The notes below the pieces were generated by a model, which ran no database searches, was not told the DNA's origin, and saw only the letters and a list, made by a program, of their open reading frames with translations. The position numbers were made by a program, and so were the translations under genes. Positions 42,916 to 43,453 of a stretch of DNA of 43,453 nt are shown one piece after another. The DNA lies in the NCBI RefSeq assembly GCF_000239815.1, contig NZ_CAFK01000345.1, positions 1 to 43,453 of the forward strand. The letters run 5' to 3'. Source of the DNA: Bradyrhizobium sp. STM 3843. Its GTDB lineage: Bacteria > Pseudomonadota > Alphaproteobacteria > Rhizobiales > Xanthobacteraceae. Position 1 is the stretch's first letter; every line of letters starts with the position of its first letter.

Positions 42916-43410
42916 ATGGCTGCTGATAAGGACCTTAACGAACTCTTCCTCGATACCCTCAAAGACATTTACTACGCCGAGAAGCAGATTTTGAAAACGC
43001 TGCCGAAGATGGCCAAGGCGGCCCAGTCGGAGAAGCTGCAGCAGGCCTTCCAGAAACACCACGACGAGACCGAAGGCCAGATCGAGCGCCTGGAGCAGAT
43101 CTTCGAGCTGCTCGGCAAGCCCGCCCGCGGCAAGAAGTGCGACGCGATCGAGGGCATCATCGACGAGGGCAAGGAGATCATGGACGAGTACAAGGGCACC
43201 AGCGCGCTGGATGCCGGCCTGCTCGCCGCAGCCCAGGCCGTCGAGCACTACGAGATCTCCCGCTACGGCACCTTGAAATCATGGGCGACCAAGATGGATC
43301 TGAAGCAGGCGATCAAGCTGCTCGACCAGACCCTGGCCGAGGAGAAGAAGACCGACGAGCTGCTGACCAAGGTCGCCGAGAGCGAGGTCAACTACGAAGC
43401 GGCGGCTTAG
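42916..43410 (+). CDS. DUF892 (YciE/YciF-type) ferritin-like protein
   Basis: The product is 164 aa from ATG 42916 (AAGGAGC before it; the longer frame from 42817 is not protein-like). It is a four-helix bundle with the DUF892 pattern NELFLDTLKDIYYAEKQILK, LQQAFQKHHDETEGQIERLE, EGIIDEGKEIM and AVEHYEISRYGTLKSWATKM. The Glu and His residues at the helix centres are placed for a di-metal site. It is a general-stress protein in many proteobacteria. Confidence 0.9.
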   Translation: MAADKDLNELFLDTLKDIYYAEKQILKTLPKMAKAAQSEKLQQAFQKHHDETEGQIERLEQIFELLGKPARGKKCDAIEGIIDEGKEIMDEYKGTSALDAGLLAAAQAVEHYEISRYGTLKSWATKMDLKQAIKLLDQTLAEEKKTDELLTKVAESEVNYEAAA

Positions 43411-43423
43411 CTGGGATTGTGTT

Positions 43424-43443
43424 GCTCAAGCTGCTTGAGCTTT
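43424..43443 (+). terminator. possible terminator after the DUF892 gene
   Basis: GCTCAAG-CTG-CTTGAGC (43424-43440) is a perfect 7-bp stem followed by TTTACC. The short T-run makes it weak. Confidence 0.4.
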
Positions 43444-43453
43444 ACCAACACTT

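Noticed and set aside
1..43453. CRISPR array
   Set aside because: No regularly spaced direct repeats with unique spacers were seen; the repeats present are palindromic mosaic elements and short pentamers.

Overview
The window looks like chromosome of a Bradyrhizobium-type alphaproteobacterium (Nitrobacteraceae). I infer this from the high-GC coding style of the right half, the mosaic palindromic repeats I recognise from Bradyrhizobium genomes (about 32.44-32.74, 38.95-39.07 and 40.69-40.81 kb), and the gene set: HyuA/HyuB, Cj0069-type ATP-grasp, DUF1269, DUF892 and a CGNR regulator. No database search was possible, so family names rest on motifs and recall.

Layout. (1) About 1-21.06 kb is an accessory region ending at a tRNA-Arg(TCG) gene (21059-21135, minus strand). 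Next to the tRNA lies a P4-type integrase interrupted by an amber codon directly after the presumed catalytic Tyr, with an excisionase-like gene further left. Several tRNA 3'-end-like fragments suggest repeated insertions. The far left holds the frameshifted end of a large protein, an IS3-family remnant, and a decayed mobilisation module: winged-helix membrane protein, XRE regulator, AlpA regulator, Ti-type relaxase TraA, a recognisable Ti/Q-type oriT, TraC and TraD. No traG or mating-pore gene is seen. (2) The island cargo at 8.4-17.9 kb is the most unusual part. A minus-strand operon-like set encodes a 65-aa peptide, a radical SAM/SPASM enzyme, a PDZ + S41-type protease, a 1454-aa signal-peptide-bearing protein with a long extracytoplasmic helical region and a cytoplasmic P-loop NTPase, and a small secreted protein. 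Two plus-strand secreted genes lie beside it, one ending in a 50-residue tail with ten Cys. I read this as a candidate ribosomal-peptide maturation and membrane-signalling system that I cannot match to a described one.

(3) From about 21.1 kb the window is ordinary chromosome: a small His-rich secreted protein, a secreted ClpP-like protein, a CPA2 antiporter fused to a universal-stress domain, an H1-like Lys/Ala-rich protein, a DNA photolyase, a Cache chemoreceptor, HyuA/HyuB, the ATP-grasp protein, DUF1269, an HdeD fragment, a CGNR regulator divergent from an MFS transporter with a shared inverted-repeat operator, DUF2177, a 1-Cys peroxiredoxin, an alkaline-phosphatase-superfamily enzyme and a DUF892 ferritin-like protein. 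Several of these are stress-related genes of the kind common in soil alphaproteobacteria.
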